64,000 nt of DNA from Pseudidiomarina gelatinasegens. Its GTDB lineage: Bacteria; Pseudomonadota; Gammaproteobacteria; Enterobacterales; Alteromonadaceae. Below are positions 38,231-46,210 of the stretch, in pieces. The notes beneath the pieces are model-generated. The model was given only the letters and a program-made list of their open reading frames with translations, made no database searches and was not told the origin of the DNA. The stretch is from contig NZ_RSFE01000001.1 of NCBI RefSeq assembly GCF_004025325.1, forward strand, positions 62,001 through 126,000, read 5' to 3'. The position numbers were made by a program, and so were the translations under genes. Position 1 is the stretch's first letter; each line of letters starts with the position of its first letter.

Positions 38231-38885
38231 ACTGATTATTCGCCATCTTGGTCGGCAACCCTATGAACCGGTATGGACAGCTATGCAAACGTTCACCGAT
38301 GAACGTGACGAGCACACCACCGATGAACTTTGGGTACTTGAGCACGACCCGGTGTTTACGCAAGGCCAGGCAGGCAAAGAAGAACACATTTTGGCACCCG
38401 GCGACATTCCAATTGTGAAAGTTGACCGCGGTGGCCAAGTCACCTATCACGGCCCAGGCCAATTGGTGGTCTATTTCTTGTTGGACATTCGTCGCCGTAA
38501 AATGGGTGTGCGCCAACTGGTCAATGCGATTGAAGATGCAATCGTTGCAATGATGGCCGAATACGGCGTTGAGGCGGCAGCACGTCCAGACGCGCCAGGT
38601 GTCTATGTTAACGGTGCTAAACTATGTTCTTTAGGTTTGCGTATACGTAAAGGCTGTTCGTTTCATGGGCTTGCGTTAAACGTCGACATGGACTTAACTC
38701 CGTTTCTACGCATTAATCCCTGTGGTTACGCCGGCATGGAAATGGTACAAAGTATTGATTTGAATGGGCCGCAAAGCGTAAGCGAAGCGGCGCAACACGT
38801 CACCCAGATATTTGCTAAATTGCTGGGTTATGAACACACGACTGAAGAAACAGGATTCGCGAGAAATTATGTCAAAGCCAGTTAG
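38220..38885 (+). CDS. lipB: Octanoyl-[ACP]:protein N-octanoyltransferase
   Basis: Transfers octanoyl from acyl carrier protein to lipoyl domains, the first step of endogenous lipoate synthesis. 221 residues. [14 protein letters not shown] is the family signature; catalytic Lys and Cys lie in [12 protein letters not shown] and [15 protein letters not shown] at 38220 overlaps ybeD by 11 bases and gives the family N-terminus ([16 protein letters not shown]); the longer open frame from 38175 is less likely. Overlaps lipA by 17 bases. Confidence 0.93.
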   Translation: MSSKLIIRHLGRQPYEPVWTAMQTFTDERDEHTTDELWVLEHDPVFTQGQAGKEEHILAPGDIPIVKVDRGGQVTYHGPGQLVVYFLLDIRRRKMGVRQLVNAIEDAIVAMMAEYGVEAAARPDAPGVYVNGAKLCSLGLRIRKGCSFHGLALNVDMDLTPFLRINPCGYAGMEMVQSIDLNGPQSVSEAAQHVTQIFAKLLGYEHTTEETGFARNYVKAS

Positions 38886-39834
38886 AGTTGAACCTGGAGT
38901 AAAATTACGTGACGCCGATAAAATGGCGTTGATTCCAGTCAAGATTGTCCCAACTGAACGCGATCAAATGTTGCGTAAGCCAGAATGGCTGAAGGTGAAG
39001 CTACCAGCATCAACCCAACGCATTGACGAAATTAAGCAAGCCATGCGTAAGCACGGTTTGCACTCAGTGTGTGAAGAAGCTTCTTGCCCTAACTTAGCCG
39101 AGTGCTTTAATCACGGCACCGCAACCTTCATGATCTTAGGTGCGATTTGCACACGACGTTGTCCATTCTGTGATGTTGCGCATGGTCGTCCATTGCCAGT
39201 TGACCCCGAAGAAGCTGTTAAACTTGGCGCGACTGTACGTGACATGAAAGTAAAATATGTCGTGGTCACCTCGGTCGACCGCGATGATTTGCGTGACGGC
39301 GGTGCTCAGCATTTTGCGGATTGTATTCGCGAAATTCGCGCACACAGCCCGGGTATTCAAGTCGAAGTTTTGGTACCTGACTTCCGCGGTCGTATGGACG
39401 TTGCACTCGATATTTTATCTGACGAAGCACCTGATGTGTTCAATCACAACCTCGAAACCGTGCCGCGCATGTATAAAGCAGCGCGCCCAGGAGCTAACTA
39501 TCAGTGGTCATTGGATTTATTGCAGCGTTATAAGAAAGCACGTCCAGATGTGCGCAGCAAATCTGGGCTAATGGTCGGCTTGGGTGAAACCAATGAAGAG
39601 ATTCTCGATGTCATGCGTGACTTGCGTGCACACGATGTTGAAATGCTGACAATTGGCCAATATTTGCAGCCAAGCCGCCACCACTTGCCAGTGACTCGCT
39701 ATGTAACACCAGCAGAGTTTGAAATGTTCCGTGAAGAAGGTGAGAAAATGGGCTTTACCCATATAGCTTCTGGCCCACTGGTCCGCTCGTCATACCATGC
39801 TGATATGCAAGCTGCTGGGAAGGAAGTGAAATGA
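38869..39834 (+). CDS. lipA: Lipoyl synthase
   Basis: Radical SAM enzyme inserting two sulfurs into protein-bound octanoyl groups. 321 residues, the E. coli length. Auxiliary cluster ligands in [12 protein letters not shown], radical SAM cluster in [13 protein letters not shown], and the conserved C-terminal Ser in [11 protein letters not shown] at 38869 ([20 protein letters not shown]) matches E. coli, within the end of lipB. Overlaps the MAPEG gene by 4 bases. Confidence 0.97.
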   Translation: MSKPVRVEPGVKLRDADKMALIPVKIVPTERDQMLRKPEWLKVKLPASTQRIDEIKQAMRKHGLHSVCEEASCPNLAECFNHGTATFMILGAICTRRCPFCDVAHGRPLPVDPEEAVKLGATVRDMKVKYVVVTSVDRDDLRDGGAQHFADCIREIRAHSPGIQVEVLVPDFRGRMDVALDILSDEAPDVFNHNLETVPRMYKAARPGANYQWSLDLLQRYKKARPDVRSKSGLMVGLGETNEEILDVMRDLRAHDVEMLTIGQYLQPSRHHLPVTRYVTPAEFEMFREEGEKMGFTHIASGPLVRSSYHADMQAAGKEVK

Positions 39835-40232
39835 GTACGCTCATTTGGTGTTTACTTATTGCTGGTTTGTTGCCGATTGCCGCCAAGGCACCCGTGGTTT
39901 ACTTTCAAAACCGTGACAAAGGCTACGACAATCGCCATCCGCGCGCGCAGCAGCAACGTTTAACCGGTGCTGGCGCTCGTGCAGTTGCAGGCCACTACAA
40001 CGCATACGAGGCATTTCCTCTGTTCGCTGCGGCCGTATTGTTGGTCATTGTTACTGAGCAACTTACTGCGTTAAACACCACCTTAGCGGTGAGCTTTATC
40101 GGCTTACGCATTGCCTACCACGTATTCTATTTAACCAATTGGGATAAACTACGCAGTTTGGTATGGTTATTTGCGCTGCTGTGCCCGGTATTAATGATTG
40201 CACAAACGGCAATTACCGTGGTCGGGCAATAA
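39831..40232 (+). CDS. MAPEG-family membrane protein
   Basis: 133 residues with four hydrophobic segments, typical of the MAPEG family (membrane-associated proteins in eicosanoid and glutathione metabolism). The conserved [28 protein letters not shown] segment and [13 protein letters not shown] support this. Whether it binds glutathione is unknown. Its ATG overlaps the lipA stop, so it is probably the last gene of the lipBA unit. The end overlaps the convergent metalloprotease-like gene by 20 bases. Confidence 0.85.
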   Translation: MSTLIWCLLIAGLLPIAAKAPVVYFQNRDKGYDNRHPRAQQQRLTGAGARAVAGHYNAYEAFPLFAAAVLLVIVTEQLTALNTTLAVSFIGLRIAYHVFYLTNWDKLRSLVWLFALLCPVLMIAQTAITVVGQ

Positions 40233-41115
40233 GCTCTAGATACAAATCAGGCCACTGGCCAATATCGTAATATTGCATTGGCGTCATAGTATTTACTGGG
40301 CGCCATGCATACCTCTCAGTTTGCTGACACGTCGCAATCGAATACAAACCAACATCTTCGTCCGTCGACCCCAACCGCCAGCGCTGCTCATTGGTATCTA
40401 ATGGCTGCCCTAGTGCTCGCCAATCAGGTACTGCAAAACGCCACGGCAGTTGCATCCACAAATCAATCAACGCATCGCGATCAAGTGTTGTGCTTGCAGT
40501 GGTCACAACATTAAGGCTTGGATGCGCGTAACGCCCAGCACAATAGTTGTCAGCCAGCTCTTCGCTCATCGCGTATTCATCGACAAACCCTAGCCAGTGT
40601 GCGACTTCATGGGCAAACAGGCTTAATGATGCATTGGTGGGCAACACAATAGAATGATTTTGACTGCTCGCAATACCAAGCTCATCGGCCACAAACAAAA
40701 TCCGGCGATTGTTCTTGTGGTGTGCTTCGCGTAAGGCGCACTGAGCCCGACCCCGCATACCAACCGTGGTGCAGTTTAATTGTTCTGGGGTGTACGTTGC
40801 TACGGAAAAACAATTTATAAAGGCAGCCAACGGGTGATGCTGCCATCTTGATAACATTGCTAACGGTTGATCTTGTTGCTGTTCTGGTAGCCACAATGTT
40901 ACGGCAGCAAGCACACCGCACTGTTGTCCGGCTAATTGTGGTTGTGCCGCTCGCGCTGCTTGCTCAAAGGCTTCCGGAATTGTTGTGGCACCGGCATGGG
41001 GCGACAACAAACTCGCGCAGCACGCTATGATTAACGCCCATTGCCTGGCGACGCGACTACTTGGCTGACGCAGCTTCAATCGCTTGTTTACTGCGTTCGA
41101 GTTCCAAATTCGCAT
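40213..41115 (-). CDS. Exported metalloprotease-like protein, HEVAH motif
   Basis: About 300 residues, not firmly assigned. A hydrophobic stretch (about 26-37, WALIIACCASLL) followed by PHAGATT looks like a signal peptide. The zinc-protease motif HEVAH is at 169-173 in LFAHEVAHWLGFVDEY, whose HExxH then G and DEY resemble the M64 (IgA peptidase) pattern. Several cysteines suggest disulfides and periplasmic or secreted location. The start is uncertain: ATG at 41115 has GAG upstream and overlaps nlpI by 59 bases; ATG 41142 or TTG 41079 are alternatives. Co-directional with and downstream of nlpI. Confidence 0.65.
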   Translation of the reverse strand: MRIWNSNAVNKRLKLRQPSSRVARQWALIIACCASLLSPHAGATTIPEAFEQAARAAQPQLAGQQCGVLAAVTLWLPEQQQDQPLAMLSRWQHHPLAAFINCFSVATYTPEQLNCTTVGMRGRAQCALREAHHKNNRRILFVADELGIASSQNHSIVLPTNASLSLFAHEVAHWLGFVDEYAMSEELADNYCAGRYAHPSLNVVTTASTTLDRDALIDLWMQLPWRFAVPDWRALGQPLDTNEQRWRLGSTDEDVGLYSIATCQQTERYAWRPVNTMTPMQYYDIGQWPDLYLELIARPR

Positions 41116-41950
41116 AGCGGTACTCAAGGAACATAAATACATTGGTACTCATGGCGAGTCTGAAGTACACCGAAGCAGCCTGAAAATCACCTTCCATTTG
41201 CTTCAGTTTACCTAAGTAGAAGTAGGTCTCGCACATCCGCTCTGCCAGCGTTTCATCCGGCTTTAGATCGCGCACCGCAAACCCTTTTAAAAATGTTTGC
41301 TCATCAATTGCTCCGAGCATTAAATCAACCAAGCTCCAGCCCCAATCGGTATTGCCGTGTTCAACACGACGTTGCGCCAAAGCAAGCCTTGCCGCTTCAT
41401 GGCTTTCTTCAACTTCTGCTAAAAACAGCCAGATAACCCGATAAGGATCATCCGGTTGGGCTTCGTAAAAGGTCGTGAAATCATCAATTGCGAGATCAAT
41501 ACGATTGTCATAATAAGCATTCACCCCGCGGTTCAGCGTTGCGTATGGGTGGTCAGGTTCAAGCTCTAATACCCCATCGAACATTTCGTACGCGTAATTA
41601 AACTCTTCCAGTTGGGTGTAATGAATACCTAAATAATTATAGGCGTCAGCTAAACGCGGGTTGTACTCTAAGGCATGATTAAAATCGATACGAGCAAGGG
41701 TAACCAGACCCAAGGCATCGTAAAGCGAGCCGCGGCGATACAGAAGCTCTGCTTGGCTTTCTTCCGGCAATTCCATGTCGCGCGCGACAATCTCATTGAG
41801 TTTAGCGATTTCTAGCTGGTAACGCATATCAGGTGCTTGTGGCGTAACCACAAACAAATTGGTTAACGCAGCGCTTTGTGATGGCCCTGTTTGCGCACAA
41901 GCGCTGAGCATCAGGGCAACCAAAGCTAACGCCCCAAAACGGATTTTCAT
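41057..41950 (-). CDS. nlpI: Lipoprotein NlpI, TPR adaptor
   Basis: Outer-membrane lipoprotein with tetratricopeptide repeats that, in E. coli, binds peptidoglycan hydrolases and the protease Prc and controls endopeptidase levels. 297 residues. Lipobox LSAC gives Cys18; TPR-like helices include LLYRRGSLYDALGLVTLARIDF, AYNYLGIHYTQLEEFNYAYE and YFYLGKLKQMEGDF. Downstream of pnp on the same strand, as in E. coli, but separated by a strong terminator (42030-42073), so it needs its own promoter in 41951-42029. Confidence 0.92.
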   Translation of the reverse strand: MKIRFGALALVALMLSACAQTGPSQSAALTNLFVVTPQAPDMRYQLEIAKLNEIVARDMELPEESQAELLYRRGSLYDALGLVTLARIDFNHALEYNPRLADAYNYLGIHYTQLEEFNYAYEMFDGVLELEPDHPYATLNRGVNAYYDNRIDLAIDDFTTFYEAQPDDPYRVIWLFLAEVEESHEAARLALAQRRVEHGNTDWGWSLVDLMLGAIDEQTFLKGFAVRDLKPDETLAERMCETYFYLGKLKQMEGDFQAASVYFRLAMSTNVFMFLEYRYANLELERSKQAIEAASAK

Positions 41951-42029
41951 GAAGCACGACCTTGTCTATAACATGATGTAAGCATAATAACTTAGATTGA
42001 CAAAAAAGACGAAAACGGAATGTTAAGAA

Positions 42030-42073
42030 ATATAAATAAAAGGGCCGCGCTTTGTCGCCAAAGCGCGGCCCTT
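42030..42073 (-). terminator. Rho-independent terminator of pnp
   Basis: A 15-bp perfect stem (42040-42054 with 42059-42073; AAGGGCCGCGCTTTG) closed by a 4-base loop, followed on the minus strand by TTTATTTATA. Among the strongest terminators in the window; it lies 52 bases after the pnp stop, beyond a heptamer repeat array. Confidence 0.92.
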
Positions 42074-42077
42074 ATCC

Positions 42078-42111
42078 GATATCCAATATCTAATATCTAA
42101 TATCTAATATC
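42078..42111 (-). repeat. Heptamer tandem repeat (GATATTA)3-GATATTG
   Basis: Read on the minus strand (sense for pnp): three GATATTA units (42111-42091), a variant GATATTG (42090-42084) and a partial GATATC. It lies between the pnp stop and its terminator, transcribed with pnp. Same unit and same terminal GATATTG variant as the array after ychF. Confidence 0.93.
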
Positions 42112-42125
42112 AGCTTTGCCTTTGA

Positions 42126-44279
42126 TTAACTCTCAGCGTTATCGCTTGAGTTATCTTCAGTTGCATCCGTTGCTTCTGCAGCAGGTGCAGCAGCTGGCTT
42201 GTCAGACGCATCTTTCATGCTCAAACGCACACGGCCTTGACGGTCAATTTCGAGTACCTTAACTGGTACTACATCACCAACTTTCAAGTATTCGTTTACG
42301 TCATTCACGCGCTCTTCAGCGATTTGTGAAATATGAACCAAACCATCTTTACCTGGCAGAATTGTCACGAACGCGCCGAAATCGACGATACGCGCTACTT
42401 TACCTTGATAAATACGGCCTACTTCTACTTCAGCTGTTAGCTCTTCGATGCGGGCAATTGCTGCGTCAGCTGATTCTTGATCAGTTGCTGCGATGCGCAC
42501 GGTACCGTCATCATTAATTTCGATGTTGGTATTTGTGCTTTCAGTTAATTCACGAATCACCGCACCACCTTTACCAATCACGTCACGGATTTTATCCGGA
42601 TTAATTTTGATAGTGGTATAACGTGGCGCATAGCTTGAAAGCTCAGTACGAGCGCCAGAAATCGCTTCGTCCATGACCTGCAAAATGTGCAAACGTGCAG
42701 CTTTAGCTTGAGCCAAGGCTTTTTCCATGATTTCACGGGTGATACCGTCAATTTTGATATCCATTTGCAGTGCAGTGACACCTTCAGTGCTACCCGCCAC
42801 TTTAAAGTCCATGTCACCTAAGTGATCTTCGTCACCAAGAATGTCAGAAAGAACAACGAAGTTATCGCCTTCTTTCACCAGACCCATAGCAATACCTGCA
42901 ACCGATGCCTTAATCGGTACACCAGCATCCATCAATGCCAGTGACGTACCACATACTGACGCCATTGAACTTGAGCCGTTTGATTCAGTGATTTCTGAAA
43001 CCACACGAATGGTGTACGGGAATTCTTCCTGCGACGGCATAACTGCTTGCACACCGCGCTTCGCTAAACGGCCATGACCAATTTCGCGACGCTTCGGCGA
43101 GCCAACCATGCCGGTCTCACCCACACAGTATGGAGGGAAGTTATAATGCAACATGAAGCGATTACTGATCATGCCTGACAGGTCGTCAATCATCTGTGCA
43201 TCGCGTTCCGTACCCAAGGTAGCGGTCACTAAAGCTTGGGTTTCACCGCGCGTAAATACAGCTGAGCCGTGAGTACGTGGCAATACGCCAGTCGCAATGT
43301 GCAACGCACGAACCATATCAGGTTCACGACCGTCGATACGCTTCTCGCCAGCAATAATGCGGCCACGTACAACTTTACTTTCCAACGAATGGAACAAATC
43401 GCCAATTTCTTTGGTGTTTAACGTTTCATCTTCAGCAAGTAACTTTTCAGTCACTTCAGCTTTCAGTGCTGAGATTTTCTCGTAACGCTCTGCTTTTTCA
43501 GTGATGCGGTATGCATCGCCGATACCCGCTTCTGCTAAATCTTTAATCTTACCAAGCAACGCGTCGTTGGTTGCTGGAGCTTGCCAATCCCACTTCTCTT
43601 TGCCTGCTTCTGCTGCGAATTCGCTGATTGCAGTGATCACGCTTTGCATTTGCTCGTGACCATAAACAACCGCGCCTAACATCGCATCTTCAGACAGCAT
43701 TTGTGCTTCTGATTCAACCATCAATACTGCGCCTGCAGTACCAGCAACAACCAAATCCAACTTCGAAGTTGCTAATTCATCAGCTGTCGGGTTAAGCACG
43801 TATTCGTCGTTGATAACACCAACGCGCGCTGCACCAATTGGGCCAGCAAACGGCGCGCCAGAAATAGCAAGCGCTGCAGAGGTACCAATCAAGGCAACAA
43901 TATCAGGGTTAATTTGCGGGTTTACCGAGATAACCGTAGCCACAACCTGCACTTCATTTTTGAAGCCTTCAGGAAAGAGTGGACGAATTGGACGGTCGAT
44001 AAGACGGCAAGTTAAGGTTTCATTCTCAGATGGACGGCCTTCACGTTTGAAGAAACCACCTGGGATTTTACCTGCAGCGTAAGTACGCTCTTGATAGTTA
44101 ACTGTTAACGGGAAAAAATCTTGGCCTTCTTTAGCTTCTTTCTTGGCAACGACCGTAACTAATACTGTTGTGTCGTCCATGCTTGCAAGAACTGCACCCG
44201 TTGCTTGACGCGCCATCGCGCCGGTTTCTAATGTTACTGTATGTTGACCATACTGAAATTTCTTTGTAATCGGATTCAC
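42126..44279 (-). CDS. pnp: Polynucleotide phosphorylase
   Basis: 3'-5' phosphorolytic exoribonuclease of the degradosome. 717 residues (E. coli 711). Two RNase PH domains (about 5-230 and 310-545; second with [27 protein letters not shown] and [18 protein letters not shown]), then KH (about 553-615, [15 protein letters not shown]) and S1 (about 620-690, [15 protein letters not shown]) and an acidic/Ala-rich tail. Start is GTG at 44279 with AAAGGA upstream ([11 protein letters not shown]). Sits 3' of rpsO; the gap holds a long heptamer hairpin that may set its stability. Confidence 0.96.
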   Translation of the reverse strand: MNPITKKFQYGQHTVTLETGAMARQATGAVLASMDDTTVLVTVVAKKEAKEGQDFFPLTVNYQERTYAAGKIPGGFFKREGRPSENETLTCRLIDRPIRPLFPEGFKNEVQVVATVISVNPQINPDIVALIGTSAALAISGAPFAGPIGAARVGVINDEYVLNPTADELATSKLDLVVAGTAGAVLMVESEAQMLSEDAMLGAVVYGHEQMQSVITAISEFAAEAGKEKWDWQAPATNDALLGKIKDLAEAGIGDAYRITEKAERYEKISALKAEVTEKLLAEDETLNTKEIGDLFHSLESKVVRGRIIAGEKRIDGREPDMVRALHIATGVLPRTHGSAVFTRGETQALVTATLGTERDAQMIDDLSGMISNRFMLHYNFPPYCVGETGMVGSPKRREIGHGRLAKRGVQAVMPSQEEFPYTIRVVSEITESNGSSSMASVCGTSLALMDAGVPIKASVAGIAMGLVKEGDNFVVLSDILGDEDHLGDMDFKVAGSTEGVTALQMDIKIDGITREIMEKALAQAKAARLHILQVMDEAISGARTELSSYAPRYTTIKINPDKIRDVIGKGGAVIRELTESTNTNIEINDDGTVRIAATDQESADAAIARIEELTAEVEVGRIYQGKVARIVDFGAFVTILPGKDGLVHISQIAEERVNDVNEYLKVGDVVPVKVLEIDRQGRVRLSMKDASDKPAAAPAAEATDATEDNSSDNAES

Positions 44280-44310
44280 GTGTTATTTTCCTTTGTCTTT
44301 CTCTTAAATT

Positions 44311-44409
44311 CTAAAGCGCTATTAGCTACTAGATATTAGATATTAGATACTAGCGAAATGCCGGCTCGATTTTCTAATATCTAATATCTAATATCCAATA
44401 TCGCTTTAG
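44311..44409 (-). repeat. Inverted heptamer repeat forming a long hairpin, rpsO-pnp gap
   Basis: Outer arms CTAAAGCG (44311-44318) and CGCTTTAG (44402-44409) pair perfectly. Inside, five heptads (44319-44353, ATATTAG type) face four inverted heptads (44374-44401, CTAATAT type). Aligned in register, two heptad pairs are perfect and two have two mismatches each, so about 36 bp of stem could form around a loop of roughly 27 bases. It lies between the rpsO terminator and the pnp start, where E. coli has an RNase III-processed pnp leader hairpin. Confidence 0.9.
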
Positions 44410-44422
44410 TTTTTCATTAAAC

Positions 44423-44450
44423 AAAAAAGGGGCCGCAGTTGGGCCCCTTT
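44423..44450 (-). terminator. Rho-independent terminator of rpsO
   Basis: AAAGGGGCC (44450-44442 on the minus strand) pairs with GGCCCCTTT (44434-44426), loop of 7, continuing into TTTTTTG. It lies 13 bases after the rpsO stop. Any read-through reaches pnp. Confidence 0.9.
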
Positions 44451-44463
44451 GCTCGAACAGTGC

Positions 44464-44733
44464 TTAGCGACGTAAACCGAGTCGCTCAATCAGGCTTGCA
44501 TAGCGCTGATTGTCTTTACGCTTCAAGTAGTCCAACAATTTACGGCGTTGGCTTACCATGCGCAACAGACCACGACGTGAGTGGTGATCTTTGGCGTGTT
44601 CTTTAAAGTGGCTTTGCAGCTCGTTAAGGTTCGCAGTTAACAACGCTACTTGAACTTCTGGAGAACCAGTGTCGTTTTCGCCTTGACCAAATTCTTTAAC
44701 GATTTCCGCTTTTTGTGCCGCAGTTAGTGACAT
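44464..44733 (-). CDS. rpsO: 30S ribosomal protein S15
   Basis: Primary 16S rRNA-binding protein needed for assembly of the platform. 89 residues, invariant length. Diagnostic segments [34 protein letters not shown] and [15 protein letters not shown] at 44733 with AGGAG upstream. Own promoter at 44802-44830, followed by a terminator before pnp. Confidence 0.97.
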   Translation of the reverse strand: MSLTAAQKAEIVKEFGQGENDTGSPEVQVALLTANLNELQSHFKEHAKDHHSRRGLLRMVSQRRKLLDYLKRKDNQRYASLIERLGLRR

Positions 44734-44801
44734 ATATTACTCCTGATTGTTAAAAGATGTCAGTGCCAATCACTAATTCAGCACCGACGAAATCGCTGTG
44801 G

Positions 44802-44830
44802 ATTATACGCATGAACGCGCTAAAACGCAA
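44802..44830 (-). promoter_or_regulatory. Sigma70 promoter of rpsO
   Basis: On the minus strand TTGCGT (44830-44825) and a perfect TATAAT (44807-44802) are separated by 17 bases. The start would lie about 60 bases upstream of the rpsO ATG, leaving a leader in which S15 autoregulation could operate as in E. coli; the E. coli pseudoknot itself was not traced here. Confidence 0.8.
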
Positions 44831-44848
44831 CGCTAACAGCAGCTAATC

Positions 44849-45802
44849 TCAGTCTGCTAAATTGACCACGCGCTTCGGTGCCAAAGCACCATCGCGCCAA
44901 ATGCCAATCCCCAAGAACACCCCGTCTGAGGCCCGAAAAACGCGCATAGGCTGGTCTGGATTCAGCGGCTCTTCGGGCAGGTTTGCCGGATTACCACTGG
45001 TGAAACGTATTGCATTAATAGCATCAATTTCCACCGCCGGCACTTGCCGAATCACGCAGTCATTCGGTTGTAGCAATGCATCAACCGCAGTATAATCGCC
45101 TTCTTCAGGGTTCGTAGTGGCTGCTATTGCGGCTATCTCGTCCATACTGAGAACCGGGCCCTCGACCCCTTCAATCCAAGTACGATGCAACTCCTGCACA
45201 TACGCACCGCAGCCCAACCATTGCCCCATGTCATCGATTAACGTACGAATATAAGTGCCTTTAGAGCAGGTAACTTCCAGCGTCAGCTGATTACTTTCAA
45301 TCGACCAATCAATGAAAGTAATCGCACGGATGGTAATGGTGCGTGTTTTGCGTGGCACCTCAATGCCCTGCCGAGCGTACCAATATAGCGGGCGCCCTTC
45401 ATACTTCAACGCGGAGTACATTGATGGCGATTGTTCTTGGCTGCCGGTGAACTGAATAATTGCTTTATCGATCAAGTCGCGTGTTAGCCGTTCAAGCGCT
45501 TCCGGTTGGCAACGTTCAACCACTTCACCTTCCGCGTCACTGGTGGTGGTTCGAGCGCCAAGTTGCGCAACAACACGGTAGGTTTTGTCCGCTTCAAGAG
45601 CAAAATGCGATACTTTGGTGGCCTCACCAAAACACAATGGTAATAAGCCCGTTGCGAGCGGGTCTAATGCGCCCGTGTGCCCTGCCTTATTGGCATTAAA
45701 AAAACGCCGCACTTGCTGGAGTGCGGCGTTTGATGTGATATCACGGGGCTTGTTTAACAAAATCACGCCACTTACATTGCGGCCCGACTTACGACGTCCC
45801 AT
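44849..45802 (-). CDS. truB: tRNA pseudouridine-55 synthase
   Basis: Makes the universal pseudouridine 55 in the T arm of tRNAs. 317 residues. Catalytic Asp in GHTGALDPLATGLLPLCFG; KPRDITSN near the N-terminus; SALKYEGRPLYWYARQG and CSKGTYIRTLIDDMG complete the family pattern, with a PUA-like C-terminal part. Its ATG directly abuts the rbfA stop, the usual rbfA-truB coupling. Confidence 0.95.
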   Translation of the reverse strand: MGRRKSGRNVSGVILLNKPRDITSNAALQQVRRFFNANKAGHTGALDPLATGLLPLCFGEATKVSHFALEADKTYRVVAQLGARTTTSDAEGEVVERCQPEALERLTRDLIDKAIIQFTGSQEQSPSMYSALKYEGRPLYWYARQGIEVPRKTRTITIRAITFIDWSIESNQLTLEVTCSKGTYIRTLIDDMGQWLGCGAYVQELHRTWIEGVEGPVLSMDEIAAIAATTNPEEGDYTAVDALLQPNDCVIRQVPAVEIDAINAIRFTSGNPANLPEEPLNPDQPMRVFRASDGVFLGIGIWRDGALAPKRVVNLAD

Positions 45803-46204
45803 TTAATCGTCTCCGTTCGAATCCTTGTCACCGGCATCATCACGGTGAGTATCGCGACGAATCGCTTCATCAACCAACCGTGACATTCGAATACCTTCAT
45901 TCAACGAAGGATCATGCACGAAACGCAACTCGGGCATGACCCGAGCGCGTACACGTTTACCGAGTAATGACCGAATGAAACCCGACGCATCATTTAATAC
46001 TTTCAATGCGGTGGTTACATAGGCTTCATCGTCATTGAAAAAGGTCACGAATACTTTGGCGTACGCCAAATCACGCGACACTTCAATGTCCGACACAGTG
46101 ACCATCGACACGCGTGGATCTTTAATTTCACGCTGCAATATCATCGCTATTTCGCGCTGGTACTGCTGACCCACGCGGTCAGTACGGCTAAAATCTTTGC
46201 CCAT
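45803..46204 (-). CDS. rbfA: Ribosome-binding factor A
   Basis: Late 30S maturation factor binding near helix 1 of 16S rRNA, also linked to cold adaptation. 133 residues, KH-type fold with the AxG kink; [23 protein letters not shown] and [19 protein letters not shown] are family hallmarks, followed by [13 protein letters not shown]. The tail is Asp-rich. Located between infB and truB. Confidence 0.95.
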   Translation of the reverse strand: MGKDFSRTDRVGQQYQREIAMILQREIKDPRVSMVTVSDIEVSRDLAYAKVFVTFFNDDEAYVTTALKVLNDASGFIRSLLGKRVRARVMPELRFVHDPSLNEGIRMSRLVDEAIRRDTHRDDAGDKDSNGDD

Positions 46205-46210
46205 TTCGGT

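Noticed and set aside
44311-44409. Insertion sequence or MITE terminal inverted repeats
   Set aside because: Arms are low-complexity heptads with a loop of about 27 bases, no target-site duplication and no transposase; a repeat-derived hairpin explains it better.
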